From positions 27,913,501 to 27,977,500 of the forward strand of contig NC_081818.1 of assembly GCF_030704535.1 (NCBI RefSeq): DNA of 64,000 bases, written 5' to 3'. The translations under genes and the position numbers were made by a program. Positions within the stretch are counted from its first letter, which is position 1. Each line of letters opens with the position of its first letter. This stretch comes from Vitis vinifera (Eukaryota > Streptophyta > Magnoliopsida > Vitales > Vitaceae). The notes under the pieces were generated by a model, which searched no databases, was not told the origin of the DNA, and was given only the letters and a program-made list of their open reading frames with translations. This document shows positions 1-11,468 of this stretch, piece after piece.

Positions 1-1
1 G

Positions 2-70
2 ACTGGGCATGCCGATGTGGATTTAATTGGGATGGTGAATAAGTTCAAATGGGAGGGTATAAGAATGTAG
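2..70 (+). CDS. Possible 3' end of an off-window gene
   Basis: From base 2 a frame reads 22 residues, ending VNKFKWEGIRM, then TAG at 68-70. The composition is protein-like, unlike the other two frames, and AT-rich sequence of 3'-UTR type follows. I do not recognise the protein. It could equally be chance, since only 23 codons are visible. No splice site or domain can be judged. Confidence 0.22.
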   Translation, partial: TGHADVDLIGMVNKFKWEGIRM

Positions 71-3000
71 CTGTTCACGGAAAGCCCCATTCTTTGGGAA
101 ACTATTGTCCTTTCTAGTCTCAAAAAGTGACAATAAGATGACAACATTCTGTTGAACGTGAGGACCTGTATTTATTTTCTTCTGGAGGGCCTTTTTGCTA
201 GAGAAAAAGTTTTACACGTTTGAGTGGACTAGTATAATTTCATTATTATTATTATTATTTGTCGAATGCCTGTTTCTGAATATTGTTTGATTGTTAAGGC
301 TGCAAAATGATAAGTTGTTCAAACCATTTTGGATGAAATTTTACGTGACTGCGGGTGTAAAAAAGGTAGGGTTCCGACTATCTCAAAAAAATGGTTGAAC
401 AAATATGGTTAATTTATGTGTGGTGTTTGTGTTTGGTAGATCAACTTAATAAATAAAGGAATTTATTAATTTAATTTAAGTAATTAGGTAAATTAAATAT
501 ATTTTATAAAATAATTTAATGATATAATTTAAATATATTTTATAAAATAATTTAGTGATATAATTTAAAATAAAAAATAATTAATTTATTTTTAAATCTA
601 TATCTTCATATTACATTTTTACTTTTTACCATGATTTTTTTGTCATTCTATAACCTTCATTATTATTTAATTTTTTTAATCGTAATTATAATTTATAAAG
701 ATAAATATGTTAATTTAATTATTCAAAATATGTTTTAACCTAATTTTATCAAATAATTTTAATACTTAAAGTAATAATTAAATAATAAGTTTTAACTTAA
801 TAATTAAAATAATTTAATTTAAAGTTAACTTAAGTCATTAAATAATAAGTATTAAGTTTTATCAAATATGCTCTTACAATCGAGTCTAAATGGAACTTTT
901 AATAATAAAGTAAACAAAATGGAATTTGTTTAAATTCAATTTAATTCGGTAATGGGTTTTTAAGTCAATTTTTATAATTCTCAAGTTGAGTAGGTTTTTA
1001 TGATCAGTTTGAATTGATTTGATCAATTGTGATTGGGTTCAATCAATTTTATCAATTTGTTTTTTTTTTCATTTTATTGATTAAGTTGGATGGGTTATAT
1101 GGATCTCTGGATCTTCGCTTACACCTTAAGTAAATTTAGACATGGGTTTTCTAATGAATACAATGCATGTTCATAGCCATCCTGCAGTTGCATACACACT
1201 GGAAAGTATCATTGGCAATGTCGTACAAGAAAAGGGTTGTTTGGAAAATAAAAACTAAGGGTATTTATAAATTTGAAAATAGAAGAAAAGTAAACACTGG
1301 TCACATTTTTAAATTTGTAAAAGAAAGTGGCCCCACGCCACTTGTGGATGAAGTAGAGAATGTCGAAAAGATGACAAACAGATGTTCACATACTTTGAAA
1401 TTTTGATTGCTTCATCCACCCTTTAATTACGTATAAATACCAAAGGTTTCCAATGAACAAAAGCGCCTTACTTACTCTTCTCTCTCTCTCTCTCTCTGAT
1501 CAAGGTCTCCAAACTTCCATTGAGTGAAGCCATATTCTTTCAACTCCACCTCAGAAGGAAGATGAAATATGGCTCCATGATTTCGGTGGTTGCCTTGTTC
1601 AGAAGCTTCTCAGTCACGTTCGTGCAAGGAAATTTTAGGAATTCACTCATCTTTTCTGGGCCACATCGAGCATTTAGTTGCTCAGGTGGGCCATACATGG
1701 CTTGGGTCTAGACTGAGCTTGTTCCTCGAGGCCCAGACCAAGCCGAAGCCCAATTGGAGACCACGCATCATGGCTTCGAATTTGTCACAACTCATCCTCA
1801 ACATGCATGTGGTTGCCCTGGCCTTTTAGCTGCCCTCTCACTGTAGCCATGTTCATGAGAAAACTAATAAGTTAATTATCATGTTTTAGCTGAAATTCAA
1901 GATTATGATTCGTTCACATCATGAGAAAATTTGTTAGCTTCATTGGTTTATTTTATTTTATTTTAATTTATTTTATTTTATTTTAGGCCATAGTTGATAG
2001 TTCAGTGTATGGCAATAAATCAAAATGCTTATGTCTTTGCCCCCAAGAAAAAAAAGAGCCATGGAAACCTGCATACATGGGACCAATAGGACAGTAGAAG
2101 GAATAATGGGCAAGAGAGGGCAGTGAAATCCAGAGTAGAGAAGAGTTGAAGCAGCAGAACCATGTTTTAGGGATAGGGCCTTATCTTTATTATCCAACAC
2201 CCATACTGTCTGTTTCATGTCCACCATCCAATTCCCACCAAGAAACACATGCAGTGCCCACCTCGGCAGCTACCTTTCACAATCCATTAATTGTCTGAAC
2301 CTCCCCCGCACCCCACCCCGTCTTCTCATCTCCAAACACGTGTTACTCCTCCCACATTTTCTAGATGCAGGAGAGGCCTTTTATCAACTTCCATCATAAA
2401 TATTCTGGCCCCTGTCTCTTGTATAAGTTTACACCTTCCATTAAACAATAATCGTATATATCTTCATATATAAGCTCCCTCACTCTCAATAATATTCCAA
2501 TTTTTAGTATAAATACTATTCCAGATTCATAACTAAGAAAGAAAACAGAAGAACAAAGCCTAGAATACTTGAATATTAGACACCCAAAAGGACAAAAGAG
2601 CAAGGTCGTGGAGAACAGTGACTGCATGCAGGTGTGCGTGATGAGAGGGAGGATTAGGGGACGTGAGGGGGGAGATATTGATCAAGTTTTGGTATATATA
2701 TTGATGAGGGATTGGAGGAGAATGAAAGAAATTTTATCTCCAACGTCCAAACCTAATCTGCAAGGGTAGAAGCTGTGGTTTACTGGGCTTTCACTTTCAT
2801 TATCCGGTCACAGGTGATATAAAGCTACTCAACTCCATAGTCTGGTGCAGACCCAATGTCAACTGCTACGATAAACAGTTGGTGTCTCACCTCTCTCTCC
2901 CAAGCCCAATCCCCACAAAACAAAGCTACATTACGCCCTTCCATATCCGCCCGCCTTAACTCTCCTGCTTCTCCTGCTCCACCCAACCTCATCCAAAACA

Positions 3001-4179
3001 AGCCCGTATTTGCTGCTCCTGCTCCTATCATCACTCCCACTTGGGTACCGTTCTCTCTCTCCCTTTTTCCTATGTTTTCTTTTTTTTTAAAAAAAAAGTA
3101 AAAAAAAAATTAACAGCTCTGTCCATTTGCTGTCTATGGTTTTGAATTGTGATAATGATGATGCTAAAGACAAGTTGGGTTTGATACAATGAAGCTAAGG
3201 TCTTAGTCCTGATAATGTGGACAGTGAAGCAAGAATAGTGTGAGAGAGAAGGTGGAGAGTAGTGTAGAAACTCATGAAATTTGACATGCATCTCGTGGTA
3301 GTGTTTCTGTTTCTTTTGTTTTCATTGTTCTTTTTCCTTTTTCTTCTTGAATAGGGTAAAGTTGAGAAGAAGCATGAGAAGAGGGGATTTTAACTTAAAA
3401 GCCATAGCAAATATGAAACCCATGATGGAAGGGCAAACCCAAAAAAGAAAGGAAAAGAACACTTTCTTTGAATTGTTTATTGCCATACGACCATGCTGTT
3501 TCAGTGGGTTGAAGCTTGAAATAGATAATAAATTTATGTTTTTTTCTGAAAGAAACAGGACCAGATGGTCTAAAACTCAACGATTTATCAGATTTTTTTC
3601 TCTCTCTCTTCTTGGTGTCCTAATCATTCTATTTATTGAGGAAAGTCATGGTGCCAAGTGTAAGGTGTAGAGTTGTTTTTGTAACATCCAAATTGTGCTA
3701 GTCCACGTAGCAAGAAAGCCAGAAAGAAGGTTAAACAAACAAATTAAATGTGGGCGTAAAGGGGCCCATTCTTAGGAGGAATCTGAGGAGAAGATTCTTC
3801 AGAGGATAGTCCACTTATATGCAATTTTGTTGCTCTGCATTTGAACACTTCTGCAAGACCCTATTCCAATTTCTCAGATTCAGGTGTGAAAATCTCAGCT
3901 CATTAATCTCTTCTTCAGTTTCTTTTTTGCAAATTTCTCTCACAATAATCAGGAATTCCGGACAAAATCTCAGTTAGAACTGAATCATTCTATTTAGCTA
4001 CTTATTTTCTTCAGAGGATTCTCTTTAGACTTTTGGTATATACTATATAGTTTACAACCATCCCCATCCCTTTCTATGTACAAGTGCTAATTAATAGGCA
4101 ATGGAAAGTGGGGTTTGTTTATGGTTGATTAATATTTGGTGGGGTGTAATCCTTTTGTGGGAATTTGCAGAGAGAAGAT
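71..4179. other. AT-rich spacer upstream of the carbonic anhydrase gene
   Basis: No convincing gene. Bases 420-850 are almost pure A/T with short repeated words (ATATTTTATAAAATAATTTA occurs twice at about 499-552). Bases 900-1100 are degenerate TTGATC-rich sequence. A TATA-like TATAAATA lies at 1432-1439, followed by a CT microsatellite at 1480-1497 and short open frames at 1520-1829 that match nothing I know. A homopolymer block (T9 A9 and A9) lies near 3081-3109. Bases 3800-3883 probably form the 5'-UTR exon of the carbonic anhydrase gene: CAG/GTGTGA donor at 3884, acceptor TTTGCAG at 4164-4170, ten bases before the ATG. Confidence 0.6.
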
Positions 4180-6642
4180 ATGGGAAACGGCTCCTACGAC
4201 GAGGCTGTGGAAGGTCTCAGGAAGCTTCTCCGGTACACACTCGATCTCATCCATACAGTTGTTTTGCAATTTGTCCCTGGTCACTGCTCTTCACTCATCT
4301 CCAAATATTCTTCGTGTCACTGATAAAAGAAAACCCAGTCCCTTTGTCTTCTCTTCTATGCTTTTGTCTACCCCAGCAACGATCATTTTCATGCAAATTC
4401 TCAAATTTTGTACAAAATAGATAGTTATGAGAAAATCTATACCAATTAAACTAACTAGTTTTGGTGATTTGGGTTGCAGTGAGAAGGCAAACCTGGAACC
4501 TGTAGCAGCTGCAAAAATTGACCAGATAACAGCCCAATTGAAATCTAGTGATGGTTCATCATCACCATTTGATCCAGTTGAGAGGATGAAAACAGGCTTC
4601 ATTTATTTTAAAAAAGAGAAATATGAGTATGAAATTTCTTTTCTATCTTACCTTTTTCAGCGACATAATCCTCTATCAATTGGTTTATACTTTCTAGTAT
4701 TCATTTATTAATTTTCTTTTGCAGTAAGAACCCAGCTTTGCACGCTGAGCTCGCCAAAGGCCAGAGCCCCAAGGTACTCAAGTGTTCATTTATTTTTAAG
4801 TGAATAGGCTATGGATGTCATGAGGGTGCATATTACTTTGAATGAGACTATCCCACTTACTTAGGAGCTGTTTGCTAATGTTTAACAAAATTATGTTTGA
4901 AAACTCGATATTAAAAACAGTTTTCTCAACCTATTATTTGTGAAGATAGTTTTCAAACAGACCCTTAATTTCTACATTTACGCGTTTCAGGATGAGTAGA
5001 AAAATTTACAAAATGACAGTTGACTAGTTAATTAACTACAAATTTATGTTGCAGTTCATGGTGTTCGCATGCTCGGACTCTCGGGTTTGCCCATCACATG
5101 TGCTGGACTTCCAACCAGGGGATGCTTTTGTGGTCCGGAACGTTGCCAACATGGTCCCAGCATATGATAAGGTTCCCCATAATGGGCTAATGTTTGAACC
5201 AATACTTAAAAATTTACATTTTTCTAGCTAGTATGCTCAACTGATTTGCAGTACTAACGTTTGTTGTGTTTTATTCTTCCTACAATAGATCAGGTACTCT
5301 GGAGTTGGGTCTGCCGTTGAATATGCAGTTTTGCATCTGAAGGTGAAGCCCATTCACCCTTTTCTTTCTATGTATTTCAATACTTACTAGAACATCAATA
5401 GGTAACAAAATTGATGAATTGTTATGCAACATAGCTATCAAAATGTTGCTCAGTAATGGGGTAGTGTCTTTGTTGAATTCAAATTAAAAGTGCTGATTTT
5501 CCACAGGTGGAGCACATAGTGGTCATTGGTCACAGCAGCTGTGGTGGAATCAAGGGGCTCATGTCATTTCCCTTTGATGGAACAAGCTCTACGTAAGGCC
5601 TTATCATCACACAACTCAATTACTTTTTCAATGCTAATTTGAAGTATCATAGTAGATTAGAGAGGCTAAGCAATTTTATGTCACCCAATGCTTGATCTCA
5701 TATGGTAATAGCCGAGAGAATGAGCTGAATATGGGGATGGGACTTCTTCTAGCTCTGTTTAATTCAACACTTGGGTATGGTAAATTTGGTCATTGACATA
5801 GAATTGCCTGCAGTTTTGGCACCATCTGGAAACATGGACCATGAAATTGACCAAAAATATTAGTAATGCCCATATGCTTTTAGCTAAGAGGAAAATGTTA
5901 TGTTTTACACCTAGCTCTCTTCTTTACTACACATGTTTGATCATCTTCTTATGTAGCTGGCATTTTTCATGAAAAATGCAAAGATTTAAAGACTAATTAA
6001 GCACTTAATGGGACTTAAAAGGAGTAAGAAGTGAATAATATTGATGTTCTAATAATTATTTCCTGTTTTCTTGATTGAGAAATGCAGTGACTTCATAGAA
6101 GACTGGGTGAAAATCGGTTTGCCTGCCAAGTCCAAGGTGGTAGCAGAGTGTGGTGATCTGCCTTTCCCAGAACAATGTGCATATTGTGAAAAGGTAAAGC
6201 CCTCGGCTTCCTCAGCTTAATTGTCAATGAAAATGAGACTCAGCACTGATGCTGAACTCTTTAGCCTATAGAAGTTATAGGTCAAATTCCACAATAGGAT
6301 TAGGACTTCCTCCATGGAATTGTTTCAAAGGAAAGTCCCAGACTGAGTCCTGTACGTAGATTTTTGTGGAGGATGCCCTGAAAAAGCATTATTCCATCTC
6401 TTAGGAATGTTTCCATGAACGATTTAAAAGAGAATAATGCTGTGATTCTAACCATCTATTTGTAAAATGTGATGCAGGAGGCAGTGAATGTCTCACTTGG
6501 AAACCTGCTAAGTTATCCATTTGTGAGAGAAGGCTTGGTGAAGAAAACTCTAACATTGAAGGGTGGTTACTATGATTTTGTTAAAGGGACTTTTGAGCTG
6601 TGGGGGCTTGACTTTGGCCTTTCTCCATCTTTCTCCGTATGA
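4180..6642 (+). CDS. Beta-type carbonic anhydrase
   Basis: Reversible hydration of CO2 to bicarbonate by a zinc enzyme. Coding exons: 4180-4232, 4480-4626, 4725-4773, 5055-5171, 5289-5342, 5507-5592, 6088-6193 and 6478-6642. All introns are GT-AG and phases agree, giving 258 residues. Zinc and active-site motifs are visible: CSDSR in exon 4 (Cys ligand and the Asp-Arg pair) and HSSCGG in exon 6 (His and Cys ligands). The C-terminal stretch [18 protein letters not shown] is the usual plant beta-CA signature. The protein starts [13 protein letters not shown] with no plastid transit peptide, so this isoform is probably cytosolic or membrane-associated, though an upstream alternative first exon could add one. 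The start is supported by a 5'-UTR intron acceptor just before it. Intron 3 holds a small MITE. Confidence 0.93.
4864..4964. mobile_element. Tourist-like MITE (PIF/Harbinger type) in carbonic anhydrase intron 3
   Basis: A 101-bp element. Its left end GGAGCTGTTTG matches the reverse complement of its right end, GGGTCTGTTTG, and TTA stands directly outside both ends (4861-4863 and 4965-4967). A 3-bp TTA/TAA duplication with GG-CTGTTTG termini is the known signature of Tourist-like MITEs. The interior is AT-rich with no coding capacity. Confidence 0.55.
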
Positions 6643-8229
6643 ACACCATCCATTATCAGTGACCCCGTCTTTGTTCTTTTCCTTCCTTTCTGAGAAGTGT
6701 GTATGTTGTATTTGCCTACGATGATAATAAATATAACCGAGATCATCTGTGGATCCTTTAATTATAAGCAAAATACATCTAATCAACTTTTTTCACTACT
6801 GCATTTTCCTCTTTTTCTTTGCTAGGTAAAAGATGTGGCCACAATTCTGCATTGGAAGCTCTAGGGACATGCTTAGAGGCCATGCCTGCAAAAGATGAGG
6901 CTCTCTTCATTTTGTTACATATGGACTGGATTATATAAATGTAGATTAAGTCCATCTTTCTTAGTGTCCTACTTTCGGAGAATCTTTCTTTTTCCAGATC
7001 CACTTCAATCCTTCACATGTTTCTACCATCTTTTTAAGTACCAGTACTGGTCAATATATAATACACAGAGGAGAATCATATGAAAAAAGATCCAGGCAAA
7101 TAATAAAAGCTGCACACCCTCACATTATGTTCCTTGAATTATTTGTTTGGGCTCAGGAAGACTAGCCTCATATAGTTGTTTGAGTGTGTGGAATGCCAGA
7201 TTCTACAATTATAGAGCAATTTGAACCTTTGATGTCTATCCAAATGAAACTATAGTCCCAGGCCATGGCTTGAAGCGAAGCGAACTCATCATCAGTATAG
7301 GAGATGACCCACGATGTGAAGGCCAAGGCTTAGCTTTGTCCTCAGCATTTGGGGTCTTGTGGAATCACTAGGAGAATACCCACGTGGACCCCTTTGAAAT
7401 AGTTCAGGGACAAGGCGCTTAGGCAGAGTCCTGTCTCTATAGTGTCTACACTTAAAACGGCTTAGGAGTTAGGACAAGTTGTGCCCTGCCTTCAGAGTAT
7501 TGTCCACGTTCCACGCTGCTATCCCTGCCAGGCCTTGGGATCTATGCTGATGGTGACTCTTACCTATTGTGCCTAAGGACTGTGCTCATAAATCATACTT
7601 TATTTTGTTTATTTTCTCTTTCTTTCAGTGAGAGATTACATCCCACTGGATCATGCTGAAAGCCCATTCTACCTTTGTCCGGTTTCAGTTCCAAAGTGGC
7701 TTTGAAGACCAAGCTTTTAGAGAATTAGTATGTAATGACCGGTTACTTATTATGTAGATATATCGTTGGCTTTAAGTTTAATGAATCGAAGCCACTACAT
7801 ATACAACATCAAGAATTTCTTCTTCCTTTGGATATCACATTCACTCGGACAAACACCTTTTATAGGGTCACCAGAGTCACATTCCCCATCAATAATAACT
7901 TACTCCTTCCCATATAGATATTTTTCTTTTTATGTTCAATGGACCCTTATGGGTGTAAAATATGTCTACATGATTAAGAGAACGTAATTGTATTAAACTA
8001 CAATAGTATTAAAACTTCATTCATCATATATTTTAGTGAGCTTCTTGTTTCATGATGTATAAAGGTGTGATTTCTATGATAACTTATTTTTTAGTTGAGA
8101 AAATAAAGACAAAAACCCTCCAAGGCTAATTATTCTGGAACAGAAGTGTGTTAATTCAATGAGGAACTAAGAAAATATAACTAGAAGGAAGTACAATTCA
8201 AGATTTGGTCCCAAATGAGAAAAGGTGAA
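6643..8229. other. Spacer between carbonic anhydrase and MYB genes
   Basis: The first 400-450 bases are probably carbonic anhydrase 3' UTR. Bases about 7190-7560 are less AT-rich than the surroundings and read like an old unidentified repeat or gene fragment, but no frame stays open. The last few hundred bases before 8230 are the 3' flank of the minus-strand MYB gene. Confidence 0.5.
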
Positions 8230-9252
8230 TCAGAAACCATGCCGACCAAGATCAAGAGAACACCCATTTAGAAACTCCATTATACTGTCGGTTGTGAGCT
8301 CTAAATCATCATTAATAGCCCAAAAGGAGTCCAAGTAACCCTCCCCAATAACCAGTTGATCATGCCAGTCTGGGGCCTCAAGGCTCTGCTGCAGAGTGCC
8401 TTCATTTGCTTTGGCTTCCGCAGCTCCTCTGCTGCTTCCACAAGAAGGGGATGAACTGGAATTCATGAGTGGCTCGGATCCTTTCTGCATTTCCCTTGTG
8501 TTTGTTAGAGTTGAAGATACATTAGCTCCGTTGTTTTTCTTTTTGATGCCCAGCTTTTTGCTCAAATGAGTGTTCCAGTAGTTCTTCACTTGATTGTCTG
8601 TTCGTCCTGGTACTCGTCCAGCAATTAAAGACCACCTAAAGAGACCAAAATTTCTGATGTTAGTGCCAGAAATTAACTACTAAAAGTTTAGGAACAGTGC
8701 CTTCCCAGAAATGAAATTCTCACAAAAGGGCCAAAATTTGGAGGTTGAAAGAGAAGTATGCAGCATCAGTTTATATATCCAAACACTGCATATACACCCC
8801 CTCTTTCCCAGGAAAAATGGTGTTAGGCTAGAAATTATTCCAGACACGACATAGAAACAATGAAGCCAAAGAAAAGAAAAAGACCTGTTTCCAAGGAGTT
8901 TGTGGAGTCTAATGATGAGGTCTTCTTCCTCTGCAGTAAAATCTCCACGCTTCACATTTGGGCTTAGATAATTGATCCACCTTAACCTGCAGCTCTTCCC
9001 ACATCTCCTCAAACCTGCATATGATCAAACTCATCACAAAACCACCCCATTAAAACCCGTCTTCTCCACTAATTAAACATCAAATTCTATGTCCTTAAAG
9101 GACTATACGGTGAAAAAATGGAAGAAGCCCAGACCTGTTTTCTTAGCAATGCGATTCCACTGCCCTTTCCCATGCTCCTTCACATAATCCATGAGGATCT
9201 TGTCTTCTTCCAATGTCCATAACCCTTTCTTATACTGATTCACTTCCTCCAT
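8230..9252 (-). CDS. R2R3-MYB transcription factor, WEREWOLF/GLABRA1-like
   Basis: DNA-binding regulator. Three exons read on the minus strand: 9252-9135, 9014-8885 and 8635-8230, giving 217 residues. R2 covers residues about 9-60 and R3 about 63-112. The R3 helix has the bHLH-contact pattern DLxxRxxxLxxxxxxLxxxR in full ([20 protein letters not shown]), so partnership with GL3/EGL3-type bHLH proteins is expected. The repeats closely resemble WER, GL1 and MYB23 (subgroup 15), which set epidermal cell fate (root hair or trichome). The two intron positions are the standard ones for R2R3-MYBs. The C-terminal tail is acidic and Ser-rich and ends near a short motif, [13 protein letters not shown], resembling the activation motif of that subgroup. 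Subgroup placement rests on memory of the family; orthology is not tested. Confidence 0.9.
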
Positions 9253-9347
9253 TGCTGCTGTTTCTTGTATGTTGATGAAAAAGAGACAGAGAGATTCGAA
9301 TTTTAAATTCTGAGTGAGCTCAAATTCAGTGGGTAGCTGGATCTCCT

Positions 9348-9354
9348 CTTTATA
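9348..9354 (-). promoter_or_regulatory. TATA box of the MYB gene
   Basis: The minus strand reads TATAAAG about 95 bases upstream of the MYB start codon, in an otherwise unremarkable leader. The distance fits a TSS about 65 bases before the ATG. Confidence 0.5.
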
Positions 9355-11468
9355 AAAGGTGCATGATGAGTTGATGATTGAAATGTACCTTGAAGTCAGA
9401 CTTTATAATTGCAAGACAATACCAGAAAAAATGCTTACTTTGAACAGTCAATATGAAGATTGAATATGAATGTGGGCACGCATCGCAATGTAAGAATATG
9501 AATGTGGGCACTCTCTGTTTATCAACCACTTTGAAAATTAGAAGTTGATTTACGTTCTTTCTGGATGATCTTGGGGTTGTTTACCTAAAGTGAATACAGA
9601 ACTTGCTATGCTGTACTAGAATGTGGAAGGCCTGTGACAAGGGCTTGTCATATGAGAAACTAGAAAGAACTCATATGCCCGAAAGTCCAGGTCTGCCATG
9701 GGGTCAATTCTGGGCAGATAAAGGAGCATTATGCCATTCTTTGAACCCATATGGACCCCATTTTCTTTGTCCATTCCCATACCATAATCATTTGCCAATG
9801 GGTTTTCTTTGCTTCTTTATTTTCACTGCATACACAAAAAGTTAAAGCCATTTAGAGTTGAGATAAAAGAGATAATAATGTAGTAATGGATTTGATCAAA
9901 GGCCACAAGTGGGTCCAAAGTTTCTTTGTGGGATGGGAAAATCATTATCAGAAGATGGGTGATTGAATTTAGTGTTGAAGAGGGTTAAAATTTACAGGGT
10001 TCGGTCAGTCCTAGTCCTGGTCCTACAATCCTACCTACCCTCTAATATCCAGGGCAGTTGAACGGTTGAACCTAATAAAGAGGATCATTATTCTATACAC
10101 CTTCCTCTGATGAAACAATTTATTGGGTATTACTGAATTTCATTACTCGAATCAATGTTCTGTCCTCCTTCCTGGTGCACGCTAACATATCAGCTCCACC
10201 ACATACAGGACATTCAGTTGAAGCTCTTCTCAGTTTACATTCAATGCTATCAGAGTTTACATAATCAGAAATAGGAAATTATTTGAATTTATAATTATAT
10301 TTGTGAAGAAAAATAATCAAATATGGAGATATGGTTGGTCCTTAATTTGGTTTACCTACACCTAAGTCTACACTGGAGTCATTCAATGAATGAATAGGTT
10401 TAAAGGGAGAAACCCAGAAAAAGAAAATTGAACAGTCCTTATCAATTATCACAAGGCTCCAAACATGGGGTCAGAGCAATATTAATGTGTCTTTATTGAG
10501 AGCAAAAAAGACTTCTGTATTCTCACTATCATTCATAATCCTGAAGGAAGAGTTAAAATCTTTTGAATGTAAGGAAAATTGACACTTCAGTTAAGGTTTT
10601 TGCCTATTCTGGTGCCAGATGTTTAAAAAGAGCTTGTACAGAACTTTGGCTCATCCACCGGACCGCAGCAAGCCAGCAACCTTAAGATTAAGAGAGTTCA
10701 GTACCTGAGCTGCTCGACTATTTCCAATGAATGGTTCCTTTCCATGGAGGGAGTGGAGGGGTGGGTAAATTATTGTGGCGGCTTATATTAATAAAAAATG
10801 ACATTTTTAATTTTAATTTAGGTTCCTCGAACATCCAAAAACAAATCCTATCCTCTGGCTCCAGGCATCTGGTGCCACCCTGCATCCACCATTCCCATTC
10901 CTATTAATAAAATTTGAAAAAAAAAAACATATTTTCTAGCATCCTTTTAAAAATATAAAACAAAGAACAACCTTCCATTTTCACCTCTACCCATATCTCA
11001 CTAATAAAAATAATCTCTCCCATGTGCCCTTAGATAATGACTTGCCTTCAAAGAGCATAGTTTAAGGCTAAAGGCTAAAGTTAATTGCTATCTCAAAAAG
11101 ATTATGGCAGTGAGATGATATCCAGCCCGAAGATGATCAATGTTACAGCAATTTCCTAATATCATCTCACCCCCAAAGCTATACTTATGGCAGTGAGGTA
11201 GATTTATTTGAGCTGATTATATCTATGAATGGAAGAAGTCATAAGGTACCAAGGGGTCACTTGAGACAACTTGTTTTTGGCTTCAACAAGAAACTGAAAC
11301 CAAAGCCAAAGTCATAAATTTCAAAGCGCGATTTTGGTATTCTGAAATGGAGATCAAACTATTCAAGAACCATTTTGACGTTTATTCTTACCACAATTCA
11401 TTTTTGCAGAGCATCAGCTCAGCAGCCTGATTAACCAAAAAGAGCTTAAAGAAAGGAACAAATAAAAA
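9355..11468. other. Spacer between MYB promoter and the OM47-like gene
   Basis: No gene found on either strand. The MYB promoter should lie in the first kilobase. The last few hundred bases are the 3' flank of the minus-strand OM47-like gene. I see no repeat with readable ends. Confidence 0.5.
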
